From UBA2779 sp965232165 (GTDB taxonomy: Bacteria; Spirochaetota; Spirochaetia; DSM-2461), in NCBI GenBank assembly GCA_965232165.1, contig CBDDOY010000001.1:1674001-1738000 (forward strand): DNA of 64,000 bases. Reading direction: 5' to 3'. Of the stretch, positions 9,763 to 19,292 are shown piece by piece (within the stretch, counting starts at the first letter, position 1; each line of letters begins with the position of its first letter). Made by a program: the position numbers and the translations under genes. The notes beneath the pieces were generated by a model that saw nothing but the letters and a program-made list of their open reading frames with translations, ran no database searches and was not told where the DNA came from.

Positions 9763-11347
9763 AGGGCTTGCTGAAAAAGTAGTAACTATAGATTTACAAA
9801 AGAATTAACTTCTAGTAGAATAGTCTCAGGTGCAAGCATAATCTTTAGATTGTACTGAAACCCTTGCACTTGGGAGAGAACAATGTATAAGTATATGGAG
9901 TCAAATCAACAGAAACTGTTCGATTTCTATCTTCCGTTTGGAGGACACCTTAACGCCGATAATCGATGGGCGGTGTTAAGTAACAAAATCCCCTGGCATG
10001 AGCTTGAATCAGAATACGGCAAGCATTTTTCTCCGGATGAGGGAGCCCCTGCGAAAAATATAAGGGAAGCTTCAGGAGCCCTTCTGATAAAAGAAAAACT
10101 TCAAGTTTCTGACAGGGAATTAGTTGAACAGGTAAGGGAGAATCCTTACCTGCAGTATTTTCTCGGTTACGAAAGATACTCTGATGAGGCGCCTTTTTCC
10201 GCTTCTCTGCTTCCTTCCTTTCGTGCTCGCTGCAGCGGTGTTCTTCTTGGTAAACTAAATGAAATTCTCTTTCGGGAATATCAGGATGATCTTAAAAAAA
10301 AACGCCGCAAGACAGCAAGAAAACAGAAGAAAATGAAGTAGAGAACAGAGGGAAGCTCATTATTGACGCCACATGCTGTCCCGCAGATATTCGTTATCCG
10401 ACTGATGTCTCACTGCTCAATGAAGGCCGAGAAAAATGCGGGAAGATCATTGACAAACTGTATATAGCCGTAAAAGCACAAGGGATTAAGAAACCTCGGG
10501 ACTGCCGCCGGAATGGTCATCGGGATTTTCTTGAATATGTCAAGAAACGGAAACCGGGGATGAAGGCAGGACGAAGTGCCGTCAGGAAGCAGCTGCAGTA
10601 CCTTAAGCGAGATCTGAAGTACATCAAATGTCTTCTGGGTTATGCCGAACACGATAAAATCAGTCCCGACGTATGGCGTCAGCTCCATGTTATTGAAGAA
10701 CTCTATAACCGACAGCACGAAATGTGGAACAACCATCTTCAAAGGTGTGATAATCGTATAGTCAGCATAAATCAGCCTCATGTGAGGCCAATTGTAAGAG
10801 GCAAAGCGGGAACTCCCGTAGAATTCGGCGCTAAGATTTCTGTAAGTCTGATTGATGGATTCTGCTTCATAGATCGACTCTCATGGGACAATTACAATGA
10901 ATCGTCGGAACTTAAGTCTCAGATAGAATTGTATAAGAAAAGATATGGCTGTTATCCCGAGTCGGTTCATGCGGACAAGATTTATCTTATAAGGGATAAC
11001 CGGAACTTATGTCGTGATACATACCATTGCCGGTTATCGGGAAAACCACTCGGACGCCCCAAAAAGGAAACCGACAAAAATCGTAAGGAGCTGTTGCGGG
11101 AAAAGAAAATAAGAAATCAGGATTATGTTGATCGAATTGCAATAGAAGGACGATTCGGTGTTGGTAAAAGACGATATGGGATGGGTAAGATAAAAGCGAA
11201 GTTGGCAGTTACCAGTGAATGTGAGATACAAATCACGGCCATCGTTATGAACTTGGATAAAATGGCAGAAGATGAGATAAGCGCGATTAAGGAAACCTAT
11301 AAAATCCGTAGGAAGAAGGTGGCGTGATGACTTTTTAAGCAAGCCCT
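9763..11347 (+). mobile_element. Complete IS1182/IS5-like insertion sequence, 1585 bp
   Basis: The element is bounded by inverted repeats starting AGGGCTTGCT and continuing with an A-rich AAAAAGT block at both ends. A 4-bp target duplication AAAT lies at 9759-9762 and 11348-11351. The empty site can be read in the neighbouring 137-bp repeats, which have CCTCC[A]TAAATAATCATG without the insertion, confirming both boundaries. It carries one transposase split over two frames. Other relics of the same element occur at 16298-16404 and as a MITE at 57960-58224. Family naming is by general resemblance only. Confidence 0.9.
9883..11327 (+). CDS. IS1182/IS5-like transposase, two frames joined by -1 frameshift
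   Basis: The first frame (9883-10341) encodes 152 residues with a DUF772-like N-terminal domain; the second opens after 10295 and runs to 11327. A run of nine A residues (10294-10302) in the overlap lets a -1 slip join them into about 481 residues. The downstream frame then supplies the DDE catalytic residues: D in KLIIDATCCPADIRYPTD, D in SVHADKIY and E in AIEGRFGVGKRRYG. All motifs are intact, so the element could be active if slippage occurs. Alternatively this is a single-base frameshift mutation. Confidence 0.8.
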
Positions 11348-11760
11348 AAATAATCATGAGCATTGAATTTTTCGTGCCTTTCGTGCTTTTCGTGGTTAAA
11401 AACCTTCCGTGTGTTCTGTGTGTTCCGTGGTTAAATCCGCAGATTCCGCAGATGAACACAGATGTTTTCATACTTTGCTTCCATAAATAATCATGAGCAT
11501 TGAATTTTTCGTGCCTTTCGTGCTTTTCGTGGTTAAAAACCTTCCGTGTGTTCTGTGTGTTCCGTGGTTAAATCCGCAGATTCCGCAGATGAACGCAGAT
11601 GTTTTCATACTTCACCTCCATAAATAATCATGAGCATTGAATTTTTCGTGCCTTTCGTGCTTTTCGTGGTTAAAAACCTTCCGTGGTTCTGTGTGTTCCG
11701 TGGTTAAATCCTTCCGAATGTTCCGTGTGCTCCAGGTTTACCCGCAGATTCCGCAGATGG
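11348..11760 (+). repeat. 137-bp tandem repeat field (three units)
   Basis: Three direct copies begin at about 11354, 11491 and 11628 (each TCATGAGCATTG), exactly 137 bases apart; the third has a short deletion and then drifts. Each unit contains internally repetitive text such as TTCGTGCCTTTCGTGCTTTT and CCGCAGATTCCGCAGATG. No coding capacity is convincing. Similar CGCAGAT/TTCGTG-rich intergenic repeats are common in many bacterial genomes, with unknown function. Confidence 0.85.
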
Positions 11761-11926
11761 CGGCCTTGGGACGGCTTCATAGAAGACTCGTGAGTATCGG
11801 CTTTCCGTGCCTTTCGCTGTTGAAAATCTTCCGGTTAGATATGCCGCATCGCGAGTAATGCCTAGATAATGCGCTGGCATATAGCTTAAATTTTTGCGAT
11901 CCGGTATACTTGCAGCAGGGAGTTCC
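11761..11926. other. Intergenic tail before clpC
   Basis: Degenerate repeat text fades out by about 11850. An RBS-like CAGGGAG at 11916-11922 sits five bases before the ATG of clpC at 11927. No other feature was seen. Confidence 0.4.
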
Positions 11927-14479
11927 ATGCTTAAGAGTTTAACCACACACGCTCATCATATACTCACGGTTTCAGCCAAGGCGTTGGCCCGGCAATTCAA
12001 TGCGGACATGCTGCTTAATGAGCATATCCTCCTTGCTATGCTGCATCAAAAAGACTGCACAGCGTTTCAATGCCTTCTCAAATTAAACATCAATACGATG
12101 AAGATGGCCGCCGAATTGCAAAACAGTTTTTCCGATCCTGATTCCTCAGTCCGAGTCAATGATGTTCGTCCGTCTAAACGGGCCGAGCTTCTCATCAAGA
12201 CCGCCTCAGATGAAGCGGACGTATTCGGTCATAGCTTCATTGGCACGGGACATCTTCTTTTGGCAGCCGCCGCCGAATTTGGAAGCATAATGAGCACCCG
12301 CCTGTCCATAGTCAAGGTACCTATCGACCTGCTTCGGGATGTCGTGTCAGAGCATTATGCCGCACAGAACAAGTCAGGGAAATCACCTGGACAAATCAGG
12401 ATGCACGGGTATTTCAATAGAAGACATAGTGAAACACAAAAATTCAACCCTTCATTTATTGAAAATTATTCCAGAGATCTCACCGGCATGGCACGAAAAG
12501 GGCTCATTGATCCGGCCATAGGCCGAAGTAAGGAGATAAGCCGGCTCATACGCATACTGGCGCGCAGAACCAAGAACAACCCCGTCCTCATCGGTGAACC
12601 CGGCGTTGGTAAGACCGCAGTGGCAGAAGGGCTGGCGATAGCCATTGCAAATGGCGCTGTACCGAAGGCTTTCTCCGACAAGCGGCTCATAAGCCTGGAT
12701 CTGGCGGCTTTGATTGCCGGAACAAAATACCGCGGCGAGTTCGAAGATAGATTGAAGAAGATTGTTAAGGAGATCCATGAAAACAGCAATATCATTTTGT
12801 TCATCGACGAGTTGCACACCATTATAGGGGCCGGTGCGGCAGAAGGAACACTTGATGTCTCAAACATGCTGAAACCGGCTCTAAGCCGTGGAGAACTTCA
12901 ATGTATCGGGGCGACGACGATGAATGAATATATGAAATATATTGAAAAAGATGCGGCGCTCGAAAGACGGTTTCAACCCATCATCATCAATGAACCGACC
13001 ATAGAAGAAACCTATCAGATACTCCAGGGCGTGAAGAAGAATTTCGAAGAATATCACAGCGTCACTTATAGCGATGATGCGTTGCGTGCGTCCGTCGAAC
13101 TATCTGCCCGATACATCACTGAGAGAAATCTGCCCGACAAGGCCATTGACTTAATTGATGAAGCTGGAGCCAATAAACAACTGTGCCTCACTGTTTATCC
13201 AGAGGACATCAGCGGATTGGAAGAGAAGGTGAGACTCTTTACGGAAGAGAAAATGTCCTATGTAAATTCACAGGATTATGAGAATGCGGCCAAAATGAGG
13301 GATAAGGCAAGATCTATTCAGAAAAAAATTGATGAAAAGAAAATGCAGTGGGAGAAATCCATCAAGAATGGGAACAACTTGATTGAGAGTGCAGACATAC
13401 AGGAACTGGTCGCCGAGATTACGAACATTCCCATGATCCGCATAGAGAAGGTCGAATCAGATGCCTTGCTTCAAATTGAGAATGCTCTGCATCAATCTGT
13501 CATAGGTCAGGACGAGGCTATTGCGACCATTGCCTCGTCAATACGCCGTTCCCGCACGGGATTGAGTTCTCCATCCCGGCCTTTGGGGGCATTCATATTC
13601 CTGGGCCCCACCGGTGTAGGCAAAACATTGCTGGTCAAGAGTCTTGCCGAGTACCTGTTTGGAAGCGCTGATGCCCTGATACGCATCGATATGTCTGATT
13701 TCATGGAGAAACACAACGTGTCCCGCCTCATCGGCGCCCCTCCGGGATTTGTAGGCTATGAAGAAGGCGGCGTACTGACCGAAAAAATTCGCAAGCGGCC
13801 CTATGCCGTGGTTCTCCTTGATGAAATAGAGAAGGCCCATCCCGATGTCTTCAATCTCCTCTTGCAAGTTTTGGAGGAAGGGGAATTACAGGACAATTTC
13901 GGACATAAGGTAAGCTTCAGGAATACATTGCTGATCATGACCTCTAACGTCGGTGCGAGACAAATCAGCCGAGGGCAGTTCGGCTTTGGGTCCGGAGACG
14001 GAAAAACACCTCATTCCGAGATGAAGGCATCGGCAATGGCAGAACTCAAGAACCTGGTTCGGCCCGAATTCTTAAATCGGGTGGATGAAGTGGTCGTCTT
14101 TCATAGTCTCGGTTATGATCATGTCATGCAGATCATGCAGTTAATGCTTAACGAAGTGTCCAAAAGACTGAAGGAATTGAATATCAGCCTGGAGGTAACC
14201 GACGAAGCCAGAATACTGCTGATGGAAAAAGGGTATGACAGCATCAACGGTGCCAGACCGCTTATGCGAACCATACAAAAAGAAATTGAGGAACCCCTGT
14301 CCATGGCCATTCTCAAGGGGCGGTTTGAGTCGGGGGACAGAATTTCCGCTCATTCTCGATCCGGAAAATTGAGTTTCCGCCGAAAGAACAGGCGCCCCAA
14401 GAAGCCCCCCCCTTCTTCCTCCAAATCGGCCAAGCCCGAAGAAGAGGAAGCAGGGAAGAATTTGATTGAATCTACATAA
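11927..14479 (+). CDS. clpC: ATP-dependent Clp protease ATP-binding subunit ClpC
   Basis: An AAA+ unfoldase that feeds substrates to ClpP. I place the start at ATG 11927, which has an RBS, rather than an upstream TTG at 11894; this gives 850 residues. The order is Clp N-domain repeats (1-145), first AAA+ module with Walker A GEPGVGKTA (about 222) and DELHTIIGAG, a middle region with a UVR-like coiled coil (about 435-475, DYENAAKMRDKARSI), second AAA+ module with GPTGVGKTL (about 560) and a D2-small domain. The UVR-type middle marks ClpC rather than ClpA or ClpB. A loop QFGFGSGDG matches the position of the ClpP-binding loop. The tail is Lys/Pro/Ser-rich. Confidence 0.9.
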   Translation: MLKSLTTHAHHILTVSAKALARQFNADMLLNEHILLAMLHQKDCTAFQCLLKLNINTMKMAAELQNSFSDPDSSVRVNDVRPSKRAELLIKTASDEADVFGHSFIGTGHLLLAAAAEFGSIMSTRLSIVKVPIDLLRDVVSEHYAAQNKSGKSPGQIRMHGYFNRRHSETQKFNPSFIENYSRDLTGMARKGLIDPAIGRSKEISRLIRILARRTKNNPVLIGEPGVGKTAVAEGLAIAIANGAVPKAFSDKRLISLDLAALIAGTKYRGEFEDRLKKIVKEIHENSNIILFIDELHTIIGAGAAEGTLDVSNMLKPALSRGELQCIGATTMNEYMKYIEKDAALERRFQPIIINEPTIEETYQILQGVKKNFEEYHSVTYSDDALRASVELSARYITERNLPDKAIDLIDEAGANKQLCLTVYPEDISGLEEKVRLFTEEKMSYVNSQDYENAAKMRDKARSIQKKIDEKKMQWEKSIKNGNNLIESADIQELVAEITNIPMIRIEKVESDALLQIENALHQSVIGQDEAIATIASSIRRSRTGLSSPSRPLGAFIFLGPTGVGKTLLVKSLAEYLFGSADALIRIDMSDFMEKHNVSRLIGAPPGFVGYEEGGVLTEKIRKRPYAVVLLDEIEKAHPDVFNLLLQVLEEGELQDNFGHKVSFRNTLLIMTSNVGARQISRGQFGFGSGDGKTPHSEMKASAMAELKNLVRPEFLNRVDEVVVFHSLGYDHVMQIMQLMLNEVSKRLKELNISLEVTDEARILLMEKGYDSINGARPLMRTIQKEIEEPLSMAILKGRFESGDRISAHSRSGKLSFRRKNRRPKKPPPSSSKSAKPEEEEAGKNLIEST

Positions 14480-14513
14480 GAGTAGTTTTAAATAAATAAA
14501 GGATCATATCATT

Positions 14514-16058
14514 ATGCGTTCATTGAAAGGATTAATTTTTATCGTATTGCTGGTATTCCATGTATCATGCCGGGAGAGTGAAGAATCCGAAGGCCGCACA
14601 CAAGCTGAGGGCGATGTCAAAGAGGAAACGGCTAAACCGGAAGAAGTGAAGGTTGTGCCGGAGCCGATTCCCTCCGTAGTGCTCAGAGATGAAGTGGGAA
14701 TTTGGGAAAATGAGAACGGCAAGTTATCGGACAGGCCCCTCTCCCTCCTTGATATGGGGGAAGAGGTGATGTATCTGAGTTCCGATGAGGAATTCTCCGT
14801 CGGAAGCAATTCCTACAGCTTCTCTCATGTCCGGCTCGATGACGGCACCGAAGGCTGGGTTTCCACCTTCCGATTGGCGAAAAACGCCGTTACTGCGGTT
14901 GTAGTGGAACAGTCCGGCCTCTATAAGAAGCCGCTTATAACTACTCCGGTCAACCGAATCGTGCCCTCCGGACAGATCGCCGCGGCTTCGCTGGACAAAG
15001 GCATTGTCAACGGTTTTGTGGAGATTACCTTCTCTTTCTACGTGGATGGACGTATTTCCAGCCCTGAAACCTATTACATCGAATTTGAAACATTGTCGGT
15101 TGATGAGAAGGACCTGAACGCCGCCCAGTTAGTCTTGAAGGCGTTCAGGCTGCCCGATCAGCGTGACGACTTCTTCTCCCTGGCCGCTTCTCTTGAGTCT
15201 ATATTTGATTCATTTATACGTCTTGATGCCGATTCCCTCATTTACGAAGACTATGACCCTTCTGCTCCGGCCATAGCGAATAGGGAGACCTCGCGGGTTC
15301 TCGCCATCAATCCGCACACGGAAGGAAATGCCGAGGACTGGTATGCGATAATAGACAGCAGTGAACTATTGGGCTGGACTCAGGCCGATTCCGCAGTGAC
15401 CAATCAGCCGCTTCGCAAGATGATTGTCCAGAGGCCTCGGCTGAAGGATAACAGTGTTTATTCAGGGAACGGAGTGCCGTCCGTCAATCTCTACCAAAAT
15501 ATCGCACTTAGGAAGAAAAGCGCCGATGAACAGGGCAGCGAGACTCTCGCTTTCTTTGAAACTCTGGAAATGGGGGAAATCGTCTATGCAAGCGACCAGG
15601 AAATGACCTATGAAGGCAGAAATTACATCTTCGTCGAATCCCCTAACGGGTATGCCGGCTGGAGTTCCAAGCCCTTCATCATCACTGATGCAAAGGCCGC
15701 CGTCGTCACCGGGGGGGATGTGCGGGTCTTTGAGGATCCCAGACTGACGGCGCTCACCACGATCAAACTCGATCGCTTACAGCTTGTGGCTGTCAGCAGT
15801 CAAAGATACGACGGTTTTCTCAAGATCAGCTTCATAGATAGGAATAACGGCAAGCTGCACACCGGTGTCTATATACAATCGAATCAGAACTCCTTGTCGT
15901 TTGAAAAAAACGATGTAAACGGCGCCATCCTGCTGCAGAAGCTGCTTAATGAGAAAGATGAAGAGAGGGCGGCATTGTATCATCGAAAATTTATGGATAT
16001 ACCCTCTTTCTTTCAGTATGAAACAGTCATATCGCCCGAGTCTGAACCCTTAGAATAA
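14514..16058 (+). CDS. SH3-domain lipoprotein
   Basis: A 514-residue protein with a lipoprotein signal (IVLLVFHVSC; acylated Cys near residue 19), then an acidic linker. At least two bacterial SH3-like modules are visible: residues about 65-125 (ending DDGTEGWVSTFRLA) and about 300-390 (ending ESPNGYAGWSSKPF), with a further related half near 390-450. Such domains often bind peptidoglycan or peptide ligands in the periplasm. It starts 35 bases after clpC and may share its transcript. Exact function unknown. Confidence 0.75.
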   Translation: MRSLKGLIFIVLLVFHVSCRESEESEGRTQAEGDVKEETAKPEEVKVVPEPIPSVVLRDEVGIWENENGKLSDRPLSLLDMGEEVMYLSSDEEFSVGSNSYSFSHVRLDDGTEGWVSTFRLAKNAVTAVVVEQSGLYKKPLITTPVNRIVPSGQIAAASLDKGIVNGFVEITFSFYVDGRISSPETYYIEFETLSVDEKDLNAAQLVLKAFRLPDQRDDFFSLAASLESIFDSFIRLDADSLIYEDYDPSAPAIANRETSRVLAINPHTEGNAEDWYAIIDSSELLGWTQADSAVTNQPLRKMIVQRPRLKDNSVYSGNGVPSVNLYQNIALRKKSADEQGSETLAFFETLEMGEIVYASDQEMTYEGRNYIFVESPNGYAGWSSKPFIITDAKAAVVTGGDVRVFEDPRLTALTTIKLDRLQLVAVSSQRYDGFLKISFIDRNNGKLHTGVYIQSNQNSLSFEKNDVNGAILLQKLLNEKDEERAALYHRKFMDIPSFFQYETVISPESEPLE

Positions 16059-16090
16059 GGATGTCAGGGTTGTTCCGCAGCTTTCGAAGA

Positions 16091-16250
16091 TCAATACTTG
16101 GGCGCACCCCTTCGGGTCGGGCTTTCCGCTCCAATGCCTTATTCTGGCAGCCTGCCCCCGGCTCATTGCCAATCGCCGGGGCTGCCAGCGGCATTTCCGC
16201 TGCAATCCCTTGCGCCTAAAGTCAATTGGAAATATGTTCTGTGCAGCGCA
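16091..16250 (+). repeat. Interspersed 160-bp repeat, copy A
   Basis: One of five copies in the window (also 26581, 32641 reversed, 49551, 52974 reversed). Conserved blocks include GGGTCGGGCTTTCCGCTCCA and GGCATTTCCGCTGCAATCCC, ending with a GTGCAG/GTGTACAG motif. It lies between genes in every case. The ORFs it creates on either strand are side effects of its composition. Confidence 0.85.
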
Positions 16251-16297
16251 CTAGGAGTCAGGCGGACTTCGGGCGTATAAGAGGTCCCTCGGTATTT

Positions 16298-16404
16298 AGG
16301 GCTTGCTTAAAAAGTCATCACGCCATCTTCTTCCTGCGGATTTTATAGGTTTCCTTAATCGCTCTTATCTCATCTTCTGCCATTTTATCCAAATTCATAA
16401 CGAT
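16298..16404 (-). mobile_element. Right-end remnant of the IS1182/IS5-like element
   Basis: The terminal AGGGCTTGCT repeat is followed on the minus strand by the last ~28 codons of the transposase (ending KETYKIRRKK), closely matching 11240-11347. It stops abruptly where an IS256-family end begins, showing that a second element inserted into it. Confidence 0.88.
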
Positions 16405-16605
16405 AGTGTCCAGTATAGTTCGCAATTTTCTTTCAAGAAGCCATCGAATTCTTCCATCAGGCAGCCTGTTCCAATTTAAGTCTTTGTTCATCTATCGCTT
16501 TTTCACTAATCCGTTTCCCAGAAGCCCAATCTTCAGAGCATTCTGGCAACTCGTTTTTCACCAGACTATACCTCGCCGCTAAGCTTCTGGGCATTGTAAA
16601 AAGGT
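16402..16605 (-). mobile_element. Right-end remnant of the second IS256-family element
   Basis: The minus strand reads the end of the transposase at 53262-54419 (ISEKAIDEQRLKLEQAA then stop) followed by its terminal repeat with GTGTCCAG at the outer edge. Beyond about 16540 it is a diverged variant, which recurs at 32363-32424. The rest of the element is gone. Confidence 0.8.
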
Positions 16606-16630
16606 TACATGGGGCGTAGAATGGGAATGC

Positions 16631-17977
16631 TCATGGGGTGTGGTCGTTTATCCACTCTCTTGACAGGCCGATGAGCGTATCTCGTTGATTGAATTCTGGG
16701 TTTTCTACGACTTGGCGGAGCAGGTATTGAAGGAGCAGTCCTAATGATGGAGAGGCCATGAGGTCAAATTCTTTCATCAGAACATGACCGTCAATGGCTA
16801 AATCCTTTATCTGAAGCGCATCATTGCGTTTTCTTATGACATCAATTCTCTCAATCAACCTTTTTCCTGATTCTGGCGCTGTTTCTTCAGGGGAACTTAT
16901 GCTGTCTGCCTGGCGCAGAGTCATGAGGTTGTCCAGAATATCGATGCCGATACGCATCATGAACCGCCGAACCTCCGCATCGTTCCAGTCTTCCGAATAA
17001 CGGATGGTATGATGCTGCACTAGGCGTGTGACAACATCCACATCCTGCTTTGATGCCTTCAGACGACTGAGGATATCCTTAGCGATAGACGCCCCTGCCG
17101 CTGCATGGTTGGGATAGGCCGGCTTCCCGTTCTCCTGCATCATCATTGCTGTCCTGGGTTTGCCTATGTCGTGAAGAAGAGCAGCCGTCCGGACATGCAG
17201 ATTGTCGGCAGGCACCAAATCACAGACATTGAGACAATGGTCAAAGACATCCGTGGCGGTTTTGTGCAGTGGGGCGCCGACACAGTCTGCAAGCTCTGGA
17301 AGCAGAGTCCGGAGAAGGTCAGTGTCCCTGAACAGCCGAAAAGCAACGGATGGCTTAGGTGAAGTGACCGTCTTTTTCAGCTCATCCCAGATGCGTTCGA
17401 CACTGAGATTCATGATCATTGATGGTTCAATGGCCTTGAGAGTTTCCGGAGCGATAGAGAAATCGAGCTGTGCAGCGAATCGGCATGCACGGATCACGCG
17501 CAATTTGTCTTCCTCAAAACGAGTCTTCGGATCACCAATCGCCCTAATGACTCGGTTTTTCAAGTCCTCTCTGCCGTTATGGGGATCAAGCAGTTTTTTG
17601 TTAATGACATCCCATGCTATAGCATTGATGGTGAAATCTCTTCTCGCAAGATCTTCTCTGATGTCTATAGTATATGTTATATTGTCAGGCCTGCGCCCAT
17701 CATGGTAATTCCCATCGCAGCGAAATGTGGTTGTTTCAAACTGGTGCGAACCGAGAAGGATGGTCACCGTACCGTGCTTGATTCCTGTTGGAATGGTGCG
17801 GTGAAACAGCCTTATGACCTGTTCTGGCACAGCATTGGTCGCAAGGTCAAAATCATTGGAATACCTGTTGAGCAATTGGTCTCTCACGGCGCCTCCCACC
17901 AGCCAGCATTGATATCCGGCCCTTTGGAATATTTGCGCCGCTGTCGTAAGGTCTTGAGGTATGTGAGGGAATTTCAT
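16631..17977 (-). CDS. cca: CCA-adding enzyme / tRNA nucleotidyltransferase
   Basis: A 448-residue class II nucleotidyltransferase that builds or repairs the CCA end of tRNAs. N-terminal motifs are LVGGAVRD (25-32), the metal-binding DFDLAT and the RRDFTINA motif; a C-terminal HD domain is present (LLHDIGKPRT, then HH). The tRNA in this window (49974-50046) has no encoded CCA, consistent with need for such an enzyme. Poly(A) polymerase is a close relative; the HD domain and motif set favour CCA addition. Confidence 0.9.
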   Translation of the reverse strand: MKFPHIPQDLTTAAQIFQRAGYQCWLVGGAVRDQLLNRYSNDFDLATNAVPEQVIRLFHRTIPTGIKHGTVTILLGSHQFETTTFRCDGNYHDGRRPDNITYTIDIREDLARRDFTINAIAWDVINKKLLDPHNGREDLKNRVIRAIGDPKTRFEEDKLRVIRACRFAAQLDFSIAPETLKAIEPSMIMNLSVERIWDELKKTVTSPKPSVAFRLFRDTDLLRTLLPELADCVGAPLHKTATDVFDHCLNVCDLVPADNLHVRTAALLHDIGKPRTAMMMQENGKPAYPNHAAAGASIAKDILSRLKASKQDVDVVTRLVQHHTIRYSEDWNDAEVRRFMMRIGIDILDNLMTLRQADSISSPEETAPESGKRLIERIDVIRKRNDALQIKDLAIDGHVLMKEFDLMASPSLGLLLQYLLRQVVENPEFNQRDTLIGLSREWINDHTP

Positions 17978-18114
17978 GTTGAGGAAACTAGCCGGGCCGG
18001 CATATTCCTGTCAAGGGCTCCTCAAAAACAGATTTAGAAAACTGATGAAGAGATTTTTCGCCCGGCCTCATGCAGTGCAGACTTGCAGAAAAGAGCAAGT
18101 CAAGAACCTGACGG

Positions 18115-18170
18115 GAGGGGGCCTGTTATGAACGTCCCCCCCCAGTCTTTCGACTAGGGGAGTCATCTTT
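18115..18170 (-). terminator. Possible hairpin downstream of flaB
   Basis: On the minus strand a C-rich arm CCCCTAGTC, a GAAA tetraloop and GACTGGGG form a stable hairpin about 40 bases past the flaB stop. No strong T run follows, so a role as terminator or 3' stabiliser is uncertain. Confidence 0.35.
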
Positions 18171-18203
18171 GAACTAGCTGATTGCCGACTGTACCTAAAC
18201 CTA

Positions 18204-19064
18204 TTATTGCAGCAGTTGGAGGACTAACTGGCTCTGCTGGTTGGCCTGGGCCAGCATTGCGTTAGCTGCCTGATTCAGTATCTGTGATTTGGTCAGCGAT
18301 ACAGTTTCTTTTGCCATGTTGAGATCTCTGATTTGGGATTCCGATGCCTGGAGATTCTCCGCACCAATATCCAAACCTCTTACCGTCATTTCAAGACGAT
18401 TCTGATATGCCCCGAGGTCGGCGCGCTGTTTATTGATCAACTTCAAGGCGGTATCAACAACACTGATATTGCGGTTTGACTGTTCAGATGTTGTCATAGA
18501 GATGATGCTGCCCGATCCGATCTGACGGACCCCTAAGCTTTCCGCCGTCATCGTCCTTATGAAAACTCTCTCTCGATGATCTATATTGGCGCCGATATGG
18601 AACCACATAGAAGCAGTGACATTGTTAAGCCCTGTATCCCGTGCGAAGCGGCCTGTTAACATGTTCATGCCATTGAATTGGGCATGAGAGGCAACGCGGT
18701 CAACTTCATCAATAAGCTGGGAGACTTCGACTTGTATCTGCATTCTATCCTCTGAACTGTAAATGCCATTCGAGGATTGAATGGCCAATTCCCGGATTCT
18801 TTGCATGATATCCGTGGTTTCCTGAAGATAGCCTTCTGTCGTCTGAATGAATGAAATACCGTCTGAGGCATTTCGACTAGCCTGTTGCAGACCGCGAATT
18901 TGAGCACGCATCTTTTCAGATACGGCCAGGCCTGATGCATCATCGCCGGCGCGGTTAATACGCATTCCGGATGAAAGTTTTTCCATGCTCAGTTTCGTAC
19001 TAAGATCATTGAGCTTGTTTTGACGAGTTGCAAATAGAGCACTCATATTGTGATTTATGATCAT
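18204..19064 (-). CDS. flaB: Periplasmic flagellin FlaB
   Basis: A 286-residue core flagellin of the spirochaete periplasmic filament. The start is ATG 19064, seven bases after a full AAGGAGG; the longer upstream frame is not used. N-terminal MIINHNMSALFATRQ and C-terminal NLQASESQIRDLNMAKE plus ANQQSQLVLQLL are flagellin D0/D1 signatures, with a very short variable centre as in FlaB1-3. It is secreted by the flagellar type III system and polymerises between the membranes. A sigma-28-like promoter lies upstream. Confidence 0.96.
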   Translation of the reverse strand: MIINHNMSALFATRQNKLNDLSTKLSMEKLSSGMRINRAGDDASGLAVSEKMRAQIRGLQQASRNASDGISFIQTTEGYLQETTDIMQRIRELAIQSSNGIYSSEDRMQIQVEVSQLIDEVDRVASHAQFNGMNMLTGRFARDTGLNNVTASMWFHIGANIDHRERVFIRTMTAESLGVRQIGSGSIISMTTSEQSNRNISVVDTALKLINKQRADLGAYQNRLEMTVRGLDIGAENLQASESQIRDLNMAKETVSLTKSQILNQAANAMLAQANQQSQLVLQLLQ

Positions 19065-19126
19065 TACATCCTCCTTGATGTTAATCAATCTGGTTTTATG
19101 TGGACATCCATATCCACTACCCTTTA

Positions 19127-19153
19127 CTATCGGTAGATAAAAAAATCGGATTA
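19127..19153 (-). promoter_or_regulatory. Sigma-28-like promoter of flaB
   Basis: On the minus strand, -35 TAAT (19153-19150), a 15-base spacer and -10 ACCGATAG (19134-19127) match the flagellar sigma factor FliA consensus TAAA-N15-GCCGATAA at most positions. It sits about 63 bases upstream of the flaB start. Late flagellar genes are usually FliA-dependent. Confidence 0.7.
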
Positions 19154-19292
19154 GGATTTTTTCATTATTATTGGCGGATTGGAGTTGACGGCGATGAGTC
19201 ATTGATGAATCCACTCAATGTGTTATTGAGAACGGAGGATCTCAATAGGTTATTGCCGAGAGCAAAGACCTCTCAATAACCGTGGAGGGTAC

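Noticed and set aside
11034..11342. ORF antisense to the IS1182-like transposase
   Set aside because: A shadow frame with no family resemblance or RBS.
16098..16280. Protein-coding genes within the 160-bp interspersed repeats
   Set aside because: Frames on both strands of all five copies follow from base composition; frames break between copies and lack RBS.
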